Assembly: GCF_041903755.1 (NCBI RefSeq)
Contig: NZ_JBBWVE010000025.1
Coordinates: 1-64,000 of the forward strand
Source: Thiocapsa roseilacustris
GTDB taxonomy: Bacteria > Pseudomonadota > Gammaproteobacteria > Chromatiales > Chromatiaceae
Length of the DNA: 64,000 nucleotides
Reading direction: 5' to 3'
Under the pieces are notes generated by a model, which had not been told where the DNA came from, made no database searches, and worked only from the letters and a program-made list of their open reading frames with translations. The translations under genes were made by a program, and so were the position numbers. How positions within the stretch are numbered: position 1 is the first letter of the stretch; each line of letters opens with the position of its first letter. This document shows, one piece after another, positions 44,630 through 54,872 of the stretch.

Positions 44630-44845
44630 CGGTCGTCTCCTCTTGTGGTTTCGAACAATATTCTGAGGAGAGTCAGGAGCCCGGGCGCCGATTTCAAGCA
44701 AATCTGTGTTGCAGACGACCCGCCAGGCGCGGGTGCGGCCATGCCGGATCGAGGGTCTTCCGCTCCCGATCACCTTCGCGGCGCGCCGAGACGGGACGAT
44801 CCTAGCGACCTGCTTGCATGGGGATCGGCGCGGTCATCAGGAGCA

Positions 44846-44910
44846 CCAAAAACATGTTACAGCGGGGCCGCACTCTAAACCGCGCCCAGCGCGGTATGTG
44901 ATGTTTTTGG
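44846..44910. repeat. 65-bp hairpin element
   Basis: CCAAAAACAT (44846-44855) is inverted at 44901-44910 (ATGTTTTTGG). The interior has ACCGCGC-CCAGC-GCGGT and a nearby GGAGCTGGCGCGGTTTAA (44944-44961) that recurs at 56250-56335. 44630-45022 contains no gene. Confidence 0.6.
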
Positions 44911-45022
44911 ATGGGATCGGCCCCGGCAGACTTGACGATTGTAGGAGCTGGCGCGGTTTAAAGTTCTAAAAAATATGCAATTTTAAACCCTGTATCCGCC
45001 GATCCGATAGCTGTTGATGGAG

Positions 45023-45112
45023 CATGAGCAGCAGGAGGAGCGCCGCCAAGCTGCGATCCGGATCTCTCCGGAACCGCCGCCCACCCGATAAAGAAACGTT
45101 GCGCTGGCTCAC
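45023..45112 (-). pseudogene. Ion-channel gene 5' end, duplicated fragment
   Basis: About 90 bases match the first codons of the channel gene at 46155-46844 (46755-46844) with about 11 differences by eye. Its GTGAGCC start overlaps the last codon of the truncated groEL, whose TGA stop is read from within it. It joins a groEL 3' end and thus marks a deletion junction. Confidence 0.7.
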
Positions 45113-45930
45113 GGTGCGGCGCCATCATCCTTCTTGGGCTCCTCGGCCACCATGGCTTCGGTGGTGATCATCAAACCGGCGATGGACGCGGCGTTTTGAA
45201 GCGCCGTGCGGGTGACCTTCGTGGGATCGATGATGCCCATGTCCATCATGTCGCCGTACTCGCCGGTCGCGGCGTTGTAGCCGAAGCTTGCGATGCCTTC
45301 GGCGACCTTGCTCAGGACCACGGATGCCTCGTCGCCCGCGTTCGTGACGATCTGACGCAGCGGCTCTTCCAGGGCGCGGCGCGCGATGGCGATGCCGAGA
45401 TCCTGGTCGCTGTTGGCGCCCTTCAGACCGACGACTGCGCCGATGGCGCGGATCAGAGCGACACCGCCGCCGGGAACGATCCCTTCCTCGACTGCCGCAC
45501 GGGTGGCGTGCAGGGCGTCTTCCACACGCGCCTTTATCTCCATCTCGGTCGCCGCACCGACCTTGACCACGGCCACGCCGCCGGCCAGCTTGGCGAGACG
45601 CTCTTGCAGCTTCTCGCGATCATTGTCGGAGGTGGTGTCCTCGATCTGACTGCGGATCTGATCGCAGCGGCCCTTGATCTCGTCGTGTGAGCCGGCGCCG
45701 TCGATGACGGTGGTCTCCTCCTTGGCGATCTGGACGGTCTTGGCCGAGCCCAGATCATTGAGGGTTGCCTTCTCGAGCGACAGACCGACCTCTTCGAAGA
45801 TCACGGTGCCGCCGGTGAGGAAGGCGAGATCCTGCAGCATGGCTTTGCGACGATCGCCGAAGCCCGGCGCCTTCACCGCACAGACCTTCAAGATGCCGCG
45901 CAGATTGTTTACGACCAGGGTTGCCAGCGC
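45109..45930 (-). pseudogene. GroEL C-terminal half, truncated duplicate
   Basis: About 274 residues starting ALATLVVNNLRGILKVCAVK, equivalent to GroEL about 255 onward, closely matching the intact groEL at 47264 (only scattered differences such as DNDREK for DYDREK). The apical and equatorial N-terminal halves are missing, as is the GGM tail (ends KKDDGAAP). A possible start (45990) gives unrelated residues first. Cannot form a chaperonin subunit. Confidence 0.88.
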
Positions 45931-46038
45931 CGGTGGGGCATGCGGTTTGGAGAGTGCCGTAGATGCGGTGACCTCAGTTCCGGGCAGCATTCAGGTCGCG
46001 GTCTATGACATTGCCGAAGTCACACGCCGTCGCACGCT

Positions 46039-46120
46039 TAGGGAGTTCAATCTGACCCGAAAAGGCACTCCATCGCTCATGCCGGTCTCGTGGCGCGGGG
46101 TGCGGGCGGTGATGCGCCGG
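46039..46120 (+). mobile_element. Solo left end of the 13897 insertion sequence
   Basis: 82 bases beginning TAGGGAGTTCAATCTGACCC match 13897-13978 with scattered differences and no length change. No transposase is attached. It lies between the channel gene and the truncated groEL, at the boundary of the duplication. Confidence 0.7.
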
Positions 46121-46154
46121 GGTTCGGGGTTCAGGGGTTTCATGGGTTCGCGGT

Positions 46155-46844
46155 TCATGGATCACGACGATAGAGGGTGACCAGTCGCGCGATCAAGATA
46201 GTCGGATAGAGTTGACCGATCAGGGCCTGCATGGTGACGAGTGATCGTGCGACGGGATGCAGGGGTGTGATATCACCGTAGCCGACCGTCGTCAGCGTCA
46301 TGAAGCTGAAATAGACCAATTCTGGAAGTGGTGGGTCGTTGATTTGGACGCCGGGTGCAAACCGAAAGGCATCCGGTGCCAGAAGCGAGAGGAAGAGGTA
46401 GGCGTTCGCGAAGATCATCCCGATGATCAGATAGCCCGCGATGGCGCCGAGGATCCGGTAACTGTTGATGGGGCCCGCTCGGAAGACCCGCTGAACGGTG
46501 AAATAGGCCTGGGCGATAAAAAACAGCATCGCACCTGCGGTATCGATCAGATGGATCGTGATCCCGCCCAAAACGAAATGCGCCCAATGCGAGGCGAAGG
46601 CCATCAGCGCGATGATCGTGATGCCGACCCGAGTCGCGTCATATTGGGCCGTCGTGAAGACACCCGTTAGCAGGATCAGCGAGAAGGTGATGCTGATCAA
46701 TCCGCCGTCGGCAAGCGGCGAGCCGTACATCGGCGTAAAGACCAGGATGTAGAGGATGAGCAGCAGGAGGAGTACCGCCAAGCAGCGATCCGGATCTCTC
46801 CAGAAGCGCCACCAACCCGATAAAGAAACCTTGCACTGACTCAC
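46155..46844 (-). CDS. Two-transmembrane-type potassium channel (Ion_trans_2)
   Basis: 229 residues from GTG 46844. FSFMTLTTVGYGDITPLHPV is the K+ selectivity filter (TVGYGD) with pore helix. Several earlier hydrophobic helices (AVLLLLLILYILVFTPMYGS, GITIIALMAFASHW) suggest five or six transmembrane segments without a voltage-sensor-like Arg row. GTG is chosen as the partial duplicate breaks exactly there; a longer frame reaches 46991. Confidence 0.82.
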   Translation of the reverse strand: MSQCKVSLSGWWRFWRDPDRCLAVLLLLLILYILVFTPMYGSPLADGGLISITFSLILLTGVFTTAQYDATRVGITIIALMAFASHWAHFVLGGITIHLIDTAGAMLFFIAQAYFTVQRVFRAGPINSYRILGAIAGYLIIGMIFANAYLFLSLLAPDAFRFAPGVQINDPPLPELVYFSFMTLTTVGYGDITPLHPVARSLVTMQALIGQLYPTILIARLVTLYRRDP

Positions 46845-47030
46845 GGCGCGGCGTCCGATCCTGTGGGGCGATTGCCTGTATTCGGCAGGGTCCAATATGA
46901 TATCCCTTCTGCGCCGTGTCGAGTCAGGGCGATCGGATCGGCGAGGTGAGGAATCTGCTTCGAAGCATATCGAGGCGACGGGGCAGACCATCTACAAGTC
47001 ATAAAACTCGGCGAAAGAACACCTGTGCCA

Positions 47031-47077
47031 CGGCTGTCGTTGTCGTATTCGTAATCGACAACGACAACGACAACGAT
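47031..47077. repeat. Hexanucleotide repeat within an inverted repeat
   Basis: CGACAA occurs three times in tandem (47056-47073) and its inverse TGTCGTTGTCG at 47035-47045 forms a hairpin. Nothing else is seen in the groEL-channel gap 46845-47152. Confidence 0.6.
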
Positions 47078-47152
47078 TAGATTCGGTGCTCAGCCGATTT
47101 CCGGCGCGTTTCTGAGTGCGCGCGCCGGGTTCCGTCGGCTCCTGGAGCCGGA

Positions 47153-47184
47153 ACGACAAAGGAGCCTTCCGGCTCCTTTGTCGT
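47153..47184 (-). terminator. Hairpin downstream of groEL, probable terminator
   Basis: Perfect 14-bp arms ACGACAAAGGAGCC / GGCTCCTTTGTCGT with a 4-base loop, 80 bases after the groEL stop. The following tract is not U-rich, so termination may be Rho-assisted. Confidence 0.55.
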
Positions 47185-47263
47185 GGGTCGATCGCCTTTG
47201 CCGCGGCAGGGTCCGACACGAGACGGCGCTCGCATCGGACCGGGCATCGGCTTGGCGACGGTT

Positions 47264-48895
<1,632 letters not shown>

Positions 48896-48951
48896 GGATT
48901 GCTTGCCTCGGTAAAGCGAAATGGGGGGTGGAGGACGCGGGCGGTTGGCCG

Positions 48952-49239
48952 CTATTCGATGACGCCCATGATGTCGTCTTCGCGCATCACCAGCAGCTTC
49001 TCCTCGGAGAGCTTCACCTCTGTGCCGGAATATTTGCCGAACAACACGCGGTCGCCGACCTTCACATCCAGGCGGCGGATCTCGCCGTTGTCCAGCAGCT
49101 TGCCGTTGCCGACGGCGATGACCTCGCCCTCGATCGGCTTTTCGGCCGCCGAGTCCGGGATCAGGATTCCACCGGCGGAGGTGCGCTCCTCCTCCTTGCG
49201 GCGAACGACGACACGGTCATGCAAAGGACGTAGGTTCAT
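48952..49239 (-). CDS. groS: Co-chaperonin GroES
   Basis: 95 residues. MNLRPLHDRVVVRRKEEERT and the GILIPDSA mobile loop region, and GEVIAVGNGKLLDNGE, GDRVLFGKYSGTEV are GroES signatures. Caps GroEL. First gene of the operon. Confidence 0.98.
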   Translation of the reverse strand: MNLRPLHDRVVVRRKEEERTSAGGILIPDSAAEKPIEGEVIAVGNGKLLDNGEIRRLDVKVGDRVLFGKYSGTEVKLSEEKLLVMREDDIMGVIE

Positions 49240-49294
49240 AAACGACGTGACTCCTTGAGCAAAGAAACTGAAAGTTCGCGATCTCGACGGGCTG

Positions 49295-49350
49295 TTAGCA
49301 CTCGGTCGGATCGAGTGCTAACAATCTAGAGAAAATTCCCAAGATGTCAA
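49295..49350 (-). promoter_or_regulatory. groES promoter with CIRCE operator
   Basis: Perfect CIRCE TTAGCACTC-N9-GAGTGCTAA at 49295-49321, the HrcA repressor site. Upstream on the minus strand: -35 TTGACA (49345-49350), 16-bp spacer, -10 TAGATT (49323-49328), so the operator covers the start of transcription. No hrcA in the window. Confidence 0.92.
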
Positions 49351-49369
49351 GCGCTGCTGAACCGCTGCT

Positions 49370-49451
49370 GAACCGCGTCCGGAGTTTCCCGATCGGGCGT
49401 CGGTGATTTCGATCTCGTGTTTCTCAAGGGCTGTCGGGGGGGACGCGGTTC
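49370..49451. repeat. Inverted-repeat element, family B, copy 2
   Basis: GAACCGCGTCC (49370-49380) and inverse GGACGCGGTTC (49441-49451), 82 bp, in the groES-tcdA gap. Partial ends (ACCGCGTCCGGAG 50355-50366; GACGCGGTTC at 50569 on) occur around the next gap. Confidence 0.65.
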
Positions 49452-49551
49452 AGGAGATTAGGAATCTCGGAGAACTGCGTTGTGGGTGCGGGTTCGAGGT
49501 CGATTTGGGCGAACGCTTTCAGTCAGGGCGTAGATCGAGGAAGATGACGGC

Positions 49552-50370
49552 ATGGATACAGCGGACACGCATGCGGATAAAGAGGTTTCGGTCGGGCGCG
49601 AGGCGCGCTTCGGCGGGATTGCACGGCTCTACGGGGCGGTGGAGAGCGCGCGGATCGCCGAGCTGCATGTCTGCGTCGTCGGTGTGGGCGGGGTGGGATC
49701 TTGGGCAGCGGAGGCGCTCGCCCGCACCGGGGTGGGCGCCATTACCCTGATCGACGACGACACCATCGAGGCGGGCAATGTGAATCGCCAGAGCCATGCC
49801 ATGACCAGCCAGTTCGATCGGGCGAAGGTCGAGGTGATGGCCGAGCGCATCCGAGACATCCATCCGCTCTGCCGGTGTGAGCCGATCCGCGATTTCGTCA
49901 CCGATCGGACACTCGAGGCATATCTAAGCCGTGGCTATGACGCGGTTATCGACGCGATCGACAGTATTCGACTTAAGGCGGCGATGATTGCACACTGCAA
50001 GGCACACAAGATCCCCATCGTCACGACCGGGGGTGCAGGCGGGCGGCGCGACCCGACCGCGGTTAGGGTGGCCGATCTGAGCCGAACCGAGCATGACCCG
50101 CTGGCCTCGAGGGTGCGGCGGCGGTTGCGCGAGGCCTATGGATTCCCGCGCGATCCGAAACGGCGGTTCAAGGTCGACTGCGTCTACTCGCTGGAGCAGC
50201 CGGTCTACCCGAGGGCGGATGGATGTGTCAGCCACCAAAAGCCCGGCATCAGCGGCGTCTCGCTCGACTGCCGGCTCGGCTACGGTTCGGCAAGCTTCGT
50301 GACTGCGACGTTCGGGTTCGCGGCCGTGTCGAGGGTGATCGAGGTGTCGATTAGACCGCGTCCGGAGTGA
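49552..50370 (+). CDS. tcdA: tRNA threonylcarbamoyladenosine dehydratase TcdA
   Basis: 272 residues, E1-like. CVVGVGGVGSWAAEALARTG is the ATP-binding GxGxxG; ALIDDDTIEAGNVNRQ and the substrate Asp in VIDAIDSIRLKAAM are present; SGVSLDCRLGYGSASF is near the C-terminus. Forms the cyclic t6A (ct6A) at position 37 of ANN-decoding tRNAs. Confidence 0.93.
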   Translation: MDTADTHADKEVSVGREARFGGIARLYGAVESARIAELHVCVVGVGGVGSWAAEALARTGVGAITLIDDDTIEAGNVNRQSHAMTSQFDRAKVEVMAERIRDIHPLCRCEPIRDFVTDRTLEAYLSRGYDAVIDAIDSIRLKAAMIAHCKAHKIPIVTTGGAGGRRDPTAVRVADLSRTEHDPLASRVRRRLREAYGFPRDPKRRFKVDCVYSLEQPVYPRADGCVSHQKPGISGVSLDCRLGYGSASFVTATFGFAAVSRVIEVSIRPRPE

Positions 50371-50379
50371 CTTGATGCC

Positions 50380-50453
50380 GGTTGTGCTGACAATAGGAAG
50401 CACGACTTCCGCCGACGGTCGGTTGTGCCTCGCACGGCTCGGCACAACCTACG
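50380..50453. repeat. Dispersed inverted-repeat element, family A, core-only copy 4
   Basis: Only the inner hairpin (GGTTGTGCTGACAATAGGAAG to CACAACCTAC) is present; both terminal repeats are missing or diverged. Confidence 0.75.
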
Positions 50454-50581
50454 GCTCACTCGGATTCGATCTCGCCTTGACCCTCTGAACTGCGTCGCCT
50501 CGACCTCTTTGTCATGCTGCAAGGTTGCATAGCGCATCGACGCTTGAGGATCGCTTCTCGACGCGGTTCATGCGACGCGGT

Positions 50582-51496
50582 TCATAAGAGCCCCTCGCGC
50601 TTCAGTTGGCTCGTCAGCACCTCGATCTGTACGTCCAGGTCCATGATGTCGGACTCCAAGAGCTTCTGGCGTTGCTCCTGGAACACCTCCTCGATGCTCG
50701 TGAGGACCCGCCGGAAATTGGCGTCGAGATCGGGCGACGCGGCGCGTTGGTGCGTCCTCGCGTAGCCTTCGACGACACGTTGCACACCGTCCAGATAGAC
50801 GTTCAGAAACTTGCGGGCGCGTCGCAGGTCGCGCGGGTCCTCTTCCAGCAAGGTCAGGATCTCGCGGGCGAGCACGGCGACGCGCCGCAGGCGCTGATTG
50901 AGCTCGGGTTGTCGGATCTCCCGGCTCGACTGCTCGACGGCGGCGATCGAATGCTCGGCTTGCGCTAAGGCGGCAAGCACTTGATCCGTTGTGTTCAGTC
51001 CGGAGGCGGCCGTGACCCGCTTGGCTGCAACTGGATCACCCCCGTAGAAGAGCCGACAACCGAGCAGGGCGACGACACCGAAGGCGAAGGCGATGCCCGG
51101 GTGGTGCCCGACGCCGAGCCACGCGGTCAGCCCCGTCCCCAAACCGATCAGGATGCCTCCCGATGCCTTGAGCGGCCAAGGCGTCTTGGCCACGAGACGG
51201 CGCTCGTAGGCAGCTTCCGAGACCAGACCGCGCCACAGCAACCAAGCCCCGCCCAGCAGCAGCGTGTAACCGACGGCGTTGCCGATCATCGGCATCAAGA
51301 GTCCACGGGCCATGGCGACAACAGCGGCAACGAAGACCGGCAGCGTCAACAGGAACATCAAGAGCCCCTTTGCCGGGCTCGGCTGATCCGGGATCGAGCG
51401 CCGGTGATCGTCGGTGCGGAGAAGCTTGAAGCGGATGACCAGGATCAAAACGGTGATCGCGGTGAGGATCGCGACAAGCGCAAACACGCGGATCAT
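50582..51496 (-). CDS. XpaC-like membrane protein
   Basis: 304 residues. Three or four N-terminal transmembrane helices to about 150, then a long coiled-coil-like helical domain (AQAEHSIAAVEQSSREIRQP, RAASPDLDANFRRVLTSIEE) resembling the 5-bromo-4-chloroindolyl phosphate hydrolysis (XpaC) family. XpaC is often paired with TelA toxic-anion resistance proteins; here it pairs with a V-ATPase subunit D homologue. Confidence 0.7.
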   Translation of the reverse strand: MIRVFALVAILTAITVLILVIRFKLLRTDDHRRSIPDQPSPAKGLLMFLLTLPVFVAAVVAMARGLLMPMIGNAVGYTLLLGGAWLLWRGLVSEAAYERRLVAKTPWPLKASGGILIGLGTGLTAWLGVGHHPGIAFAFGVVALLGCRLFYGGDPVAAKRVTAASGLNTTDQVLAALAQAEHSIAAVEQSSREIRQPELNQRLRRVAVLAREILTLLEEDPRDLRRARKFLNVYLDGVQRVVEGYARTHQRAASPDLDANFRRVLTSIEEVFQEQRQKLLESDIMDLDVQIEVLTSQLKREGLL

Positions 51497-51515
51497 GGAA
51501 GCGTCTCCAGAGGGC

Positions 51516-51656
51516 TCAGCGTGGCGGGGCGGCGTGCCGGGCTGTCTCGGCGGCGGCAGGAGACGAGCAGGAGACTGCCAGTGCCTGCCAAGAGGCGACG
51601 CCGACGGCGGCCAGGATCAAGAGCAGACCCAGGACCTTGCGCGGGAAGTCGGGCAT
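51516..51656 (-). CDS. Small single-pass membrane protein
   Basis: 46 residues: MPDFPRKVLGLLLILAAVGV then ASWQALAVSC, one hydrophobic helix. GAGGAG lies about 12 bases before the ATG. It sits between the V-ATPase D-like gene and the XpaC-like gene in the same direction. Confidence 0.5.
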   Translation of the reverse strand: MPDFPRKVLGLLLILAAVGVASWQALAVSCSSPAAAETARHAAPPR

Positions 51657-51672
51657 GGCGTTGGATCGCTCC

Positions 51673-52296
51673 TCAAGCCTCGGCCCGTTGCCGCAGCAGC
51701 TTGACCTGGAAGAGCGTGTTGCGCTCCTCTTCCTCGAGCGATGATTGGATGAAGTGGATGGTCCGCCGATAGAGCGGAATGATGTTGTACTTGAGCGCAT
51801 TGACACGCTTCTGGGCCTTGCGTTGCTCTTCCATCAGGCGGTGCAGCGCGATCTCGACCTCGGCAAGACGCGCGAGCAGCACGCAGGCGTTGGAGAGGTT
51901 CTCGCGGGTGGTGTCGAAGCTCGCGTCGGTCCCCAGGAGGCCGACCGGCTTGAGCGGAATGCGCTCGCTGGTTACGGCCGGATACTCGACGCCGAGTGCG
52001 CGGCGCGGCAGGATGTCGACCGTCAGGGCCAGCTCCGAGCCGAGCGCGGCTTGATGGATCCCTCGGCTGCCCATGCGCAGATGGGTGATGCTGAGACAGC
52101 GATAGGCCTCGGCGAGCGCCTTTTCAGATGCCTCTCGCAGCCGCCGGTACTCGCCGATGCGCTCGTAGACGAGGCGCGTGAGCAACTCGCGCTTGCGTTC
52201 GAGCAGGTCGTGGCCTTCTTCGAGAAACTTCTCCTGCTTCTTCAGTCGGAGGAGCGTGTTCTTGGTTGGCGGAACCTTGATCAGTTGTTGTGCCAT
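51673..52296 (-). CDS. V-type ATPase subunit D homologue, orphan
   Basis: 207 residues. KVPPTKNTLLRLKKQEKFLE then EGHDLLERKRELLTRLVYER is the typical subunit D start; RVNALKYNIIPLYRRTIHFI is the conserved end, both forming the central-stalk coiled coil. Usual length about 200-220. No other V-ATPase subunit gene is present in the window. Gene order D-small membrane protein-XpaC suggests a unit distinct from a normal V-ATPase. Confidence 0.85.
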   Translation of the reverse strand: MAQQLIKVPPTKNTLLRLKKQEKFLEEGHDLLERKRELLTRLVYERIGEYRRLREASEKALAEAYRCLSITHLRMGSRGIHQAALGSELALTVDILPRRALGVEYPAVTSERIPLKPVGLLGTDASFDTTRENLSNACVLLARLAEVEIALHRLMEEQRKAQKRVNALKYNIIPLYRRTIHFIQSSLEEEERNTLFQVKLLRQRAEA

Positions 52297-52742
52297 CTGG
52301 ACTCTCTCAACCCGAGCGAACGGTATCCGTCCTCGACGTGCCGATGCTCATCCGGACGGAAAGGTTGCATGATCGCATGATCGTCGTGTCGGATGCAGTG
52401 GTTCATGGACGCGTCTTTGCCACCGATCAGCTGACGCCAGGCACGGCAACTTGGTTCCAGCTTGAGATGCCTCTCACGGAGACACGAAGAGCACGGAGAA
52501 TTCGAGATCTTTCCTTCGCGCCATCCGAGTCTCCGTGAGAGATCTTGGAAACGGATCTGTGCCAAGGGTCGCGGCGTCGGTCTCCACGAGGCCGTAGCTT
52601 CAGGCCGCCAAACCGCCGTCGGGTCGCAGGACGCGTCGGACCTCGGCGATGCTCGGCTGCAGGATGGCCGCGGTTGAGCTGGGTTTCGCTGATCTCGGAG
52701 GCGATCACCTGCTCGACGTCGTCGGGGACGAACGCCGGTATT
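52297..52742. other. Gene-free gap with hairpin and faint methyltransferase relic
   Basis: CTCACGGAGAC (52473-52483) is inverted at 52529-52539 (GTCTCCGTGAG), a 67-bp hairpin element of a common intergenic type. On the minus strand, PSIAEVRRVLRPDGGLAA before a stop at 52600 looks like a methyltransferase motif. Neither supports a working gene. Confidence 0.45.
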
Positions 52743-53072
52743 CTAACCGCGCTCGGTGAGACACTCCGGGCTGCCGACCTCCAATTCGCGACAGACTAAG
52801 GGCCGCTGCGCGTAGATTCGGCACAGCAGTGTGTCGCGGTCCAATGCTGCACACCAGCCGTCGTCGAGCCGGTCCATGATGGTGCGGCCGAAGTGATCAG
52901 TGGCGGTGAGATGGCCGGGGACGCCGGTGTCGGTGAGGCACCAGACTTCCAATCGACAGCAGTTGGCGGCACAGGTCTCGCAGGTGAACGGGGCGGCGGG
53001 AGTCGGATTCGGGTCGTCCTCTACGAATGCCAAGCCCACCTCGACACCACAGGCGCGACGCCCTTGGGTCAT
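52743..53072 (-). CDS. YkgJ-family cysteine-cluster protein
   Basis: 109 residues. CETCAANCCRLEVWC and DGWCAALDRDTLLCRIYAQR then PLVCRELEVGSPEC give the eight-Cys pattern of YkgJ proteins, probably binding zinc or an Fe-S cluster. Function unknown. Confidence 0.85.
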   Translation of the reverse strand: MTQGRRACGVEVGLAFVEDDPNPTPAAPFTCETCAANCCRLEVWCLTDTGVPGHLTATDHFGRTIMDRLDDGWCAALDRDTLLCRIYAQRPLVCRELEVGSPECLTERG

Positions 53073-53294
53073 GTGCGTGTCCCCGATGGTCGTTGCGGTG
53101 TCATCATGGCGAAGTCACTGCGGAGGATTCGGGGCGCCGACGAGTGCGACCTAGCCTTGGTCGCGACACACGAGGTCGCGCGGCGATCAAGAAAGAGGAT
53201 CCGTGAGGGGAACACCCGAGTTGCCCGGGGTTCCCCTGGGCGATCCCGGCGGCTCGGATCGCGTGCGCGACCGCAGCCGGGATCAAGCAGCGGA

Positions 53295-53642
53295 CTACTT
53301 GTACTTGCCGCTGATGGCACCGGAAGCATCTTCCTTCTCGAGTGCCTCTTTCGTTGCGGCCTGCGCTGCAGGGTCCGGGGTCGGATCCTTGACCTGTCCC
53401 TCTGCGCCTTGATCGGTCGGGTAGTCTCCGCTCAGCTCTTCGCCCTGCTTTTTGAGCATCGCGCCGGTCTTTTCCTGCGCCTTTGCATCCGGGGTCGGGT
53501 CTTTCAGCTCAGCCTCTTGACCGACGTTCATCGGCTCGTCGCCCGAGACGAGCGGCGTTGCAGGCTGCTCGGCAGCAACAGTGCCGGCGAGCATGATGGC
53601 GAGTGCCGCAGCGGAACTGAACAGGATTTGCTTCGTTTTCAC
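53295..53642 (-). CDS. Small exported protein with repeated KDPTPD segments
   Basis: 115 residues from GTG 53642 with AAGGAG about 10 bases upstream. Signal peptide (LFSSAAALAIMLAGTVAA). The mature part contains LKDPTPDAKAQEKTGAMLKK and VKDPTPDPAAQAATKEALEK, an internal repeat. Highly charged and probably disordered. Family not recognised. Confidence 0.6.
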   Translation of the reverse strand: MKTKQILFSSAAALAIMLAGTVAAEQPATPLVSGDEPMNVGQEAELKDPTPDAKAQEKTGAMLKKQGEELSGDYPTDQGAEGQVKDPTPDPAAQAATKEALEKEDASGAISGKYK

Positions 53643-54060
53643 TTGCTTCTTCTCCTTGCTGGTCGCACGAATCGGACAATCCAGACCTCTTTAGCTTGGC
53701 GTCGATCGACTGCCGCGTCGAGATCCTGGACTCTCCGGACTGAAGTGACTCGTCTTGCCTCGCATCGGCGGTCGCGGTCGACCACTGCGTTTTAGAAGGC
53801 GCCCTCGGTGAAACATGATGCGCTTCCGAGTGCTCCGTCGATCCGGTCCTGCCACGTCCTGCGTCTCGCCGGACCGATTCGGCGGCCTTCGGCAAAACAT
53901 CGCCGCTGAATCATAGCAGGTGTTGGCGATGATCAAAGGGTGCCAGGACCACATTTCGATCGGCGTGTGCAAAATCCGACTCGACGAAGGCTTCTGGAGG
54001 CCAGGTCTTATCGCGAGCCTCGGTTGATCCTTGGGGCGGGTTCGCCGGAGACCGCGCGCG
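53643..54060. other. 418-bp intergenic gap
   Basis: No gene, RNA or repeat recognised on either strand. It contains the ribosome site and probably the promoter of the exported-protein gene and the end of the esterase unit. Confidence 0.5.
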
Positions 54061-54801
54061 TTAGAGGTACAGGGGCGCCATGCGCCGCCAGTGATAGCCC
54101 TGGTGCGCGCGACCTTCCCACTCGTGCAGTGTCGGCCGCGCTCCCTTTTCTCGCAGGACGTGACCGATGTGACGGTTGTTGTCCCGAAAGGGGTCGTCCT
54201 GCCCGACGACCAGAACGATGTCCATCCCGCGCAGCGCACCCAACCGCCAGGGGCACGCCAGATTCGGCAGGAAGTGCGCGGGGGTGTGGAAATAGACGAG
54301 GTCGTCGCGATAGCCGCCGAGCAGGTCTTGGAATTCGGCGATCTGGAGCGTGAGATCGTAGCGGCCGGAGAAGGCCGCCAGCTTACGAAACAGGTGCGGA
54401 TGCCGGAACGCGATGTTGGCCGCGTGATAGGCGCCGAGGCTGCAACCGTGCGCAATCGTGCAGGGATGTGGATTCTTGTTCGACATCAGAGGCATGACCT
54501 CGTTGAGGATGTACTCCTCGAAGGCATGGTGACGCCGAATCCGATCCGCCGGGTTGCACCACCCGCAGTAAAAGGTCTCCCGGTCGATGCTGTCGACGCA
54601 GTAGAGCTGAAGCTGCCCGGCCTCGAGCTTGGGTCGTAGGGCCTCGACGATACGGAGATCCTCGTACTCGTGGAAGCGACCGTCGCGGGTCGGGAAGACG
54701 AGCACCTTGGCGCCGGCATGCCCGAAGACGAGCAGCTCCATATCGCGGCCGAGGCGTGGACTGTACCAGCGGTGATACTCGCGGTTCACGATGCGTCTCA
54801 T
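54061..54801 (-). CDS. Esterase (alpha/beta hydrolase, esterase D-like)
   Basis: 246 residues. GCSLGAYHAANIAFRHPH carries the nucleophile Ser in GxSxG form, VLVVGQDDPF the Asp region and HEWEGRAHQGYHW the catalytic His. Close to uncharacterised esterases of about 240 residues (LVFPTRDGRFHEYED). Substrate unknown. Confidence 0.82.
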   Translation of the reverse strand: MRRIVNREYHRWYSPRLGRDMELLVFGHAGAKVLVFPTRDGRFHEYEDLRIVEALRPKLEAGQLQLYCVDSIDRETFYCGWCNPADRIRRHHAFEEYILNEVMPLMSNKNPHPCTIAHGCSLGAYHAANIAFRHPHLFRKLAAFSGRYDLTLQIAEFQDLLGGYRDDLVYFHTPAHFLPNLACPWRLGALRGMDIVLVVGQDDPFRDNNRHIGHVLREKGARPTLHEWEGRAHQGYHWRRMAPLYL

Positions 54802-54872
54802 CGGCCGATCGTCCGGCAGCGGGTCAGATTCGACCGACTCTTCGGGCAGGCGTCGAACGGGTCGGTGCCGGC

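Noticed and set aside
45931..45990. N-terminus MLPGTEVTASTALSKPHAP of the truncated GroEL
   Set aside because: These residues do not match GroEL and probably come from unrelated sequence at the deletion boundary.
47031..47077. Short CGACAA repeats as a CRISPR array
   Set aside because: Unit is 6 bp with no spacers; no cas genes in the window.
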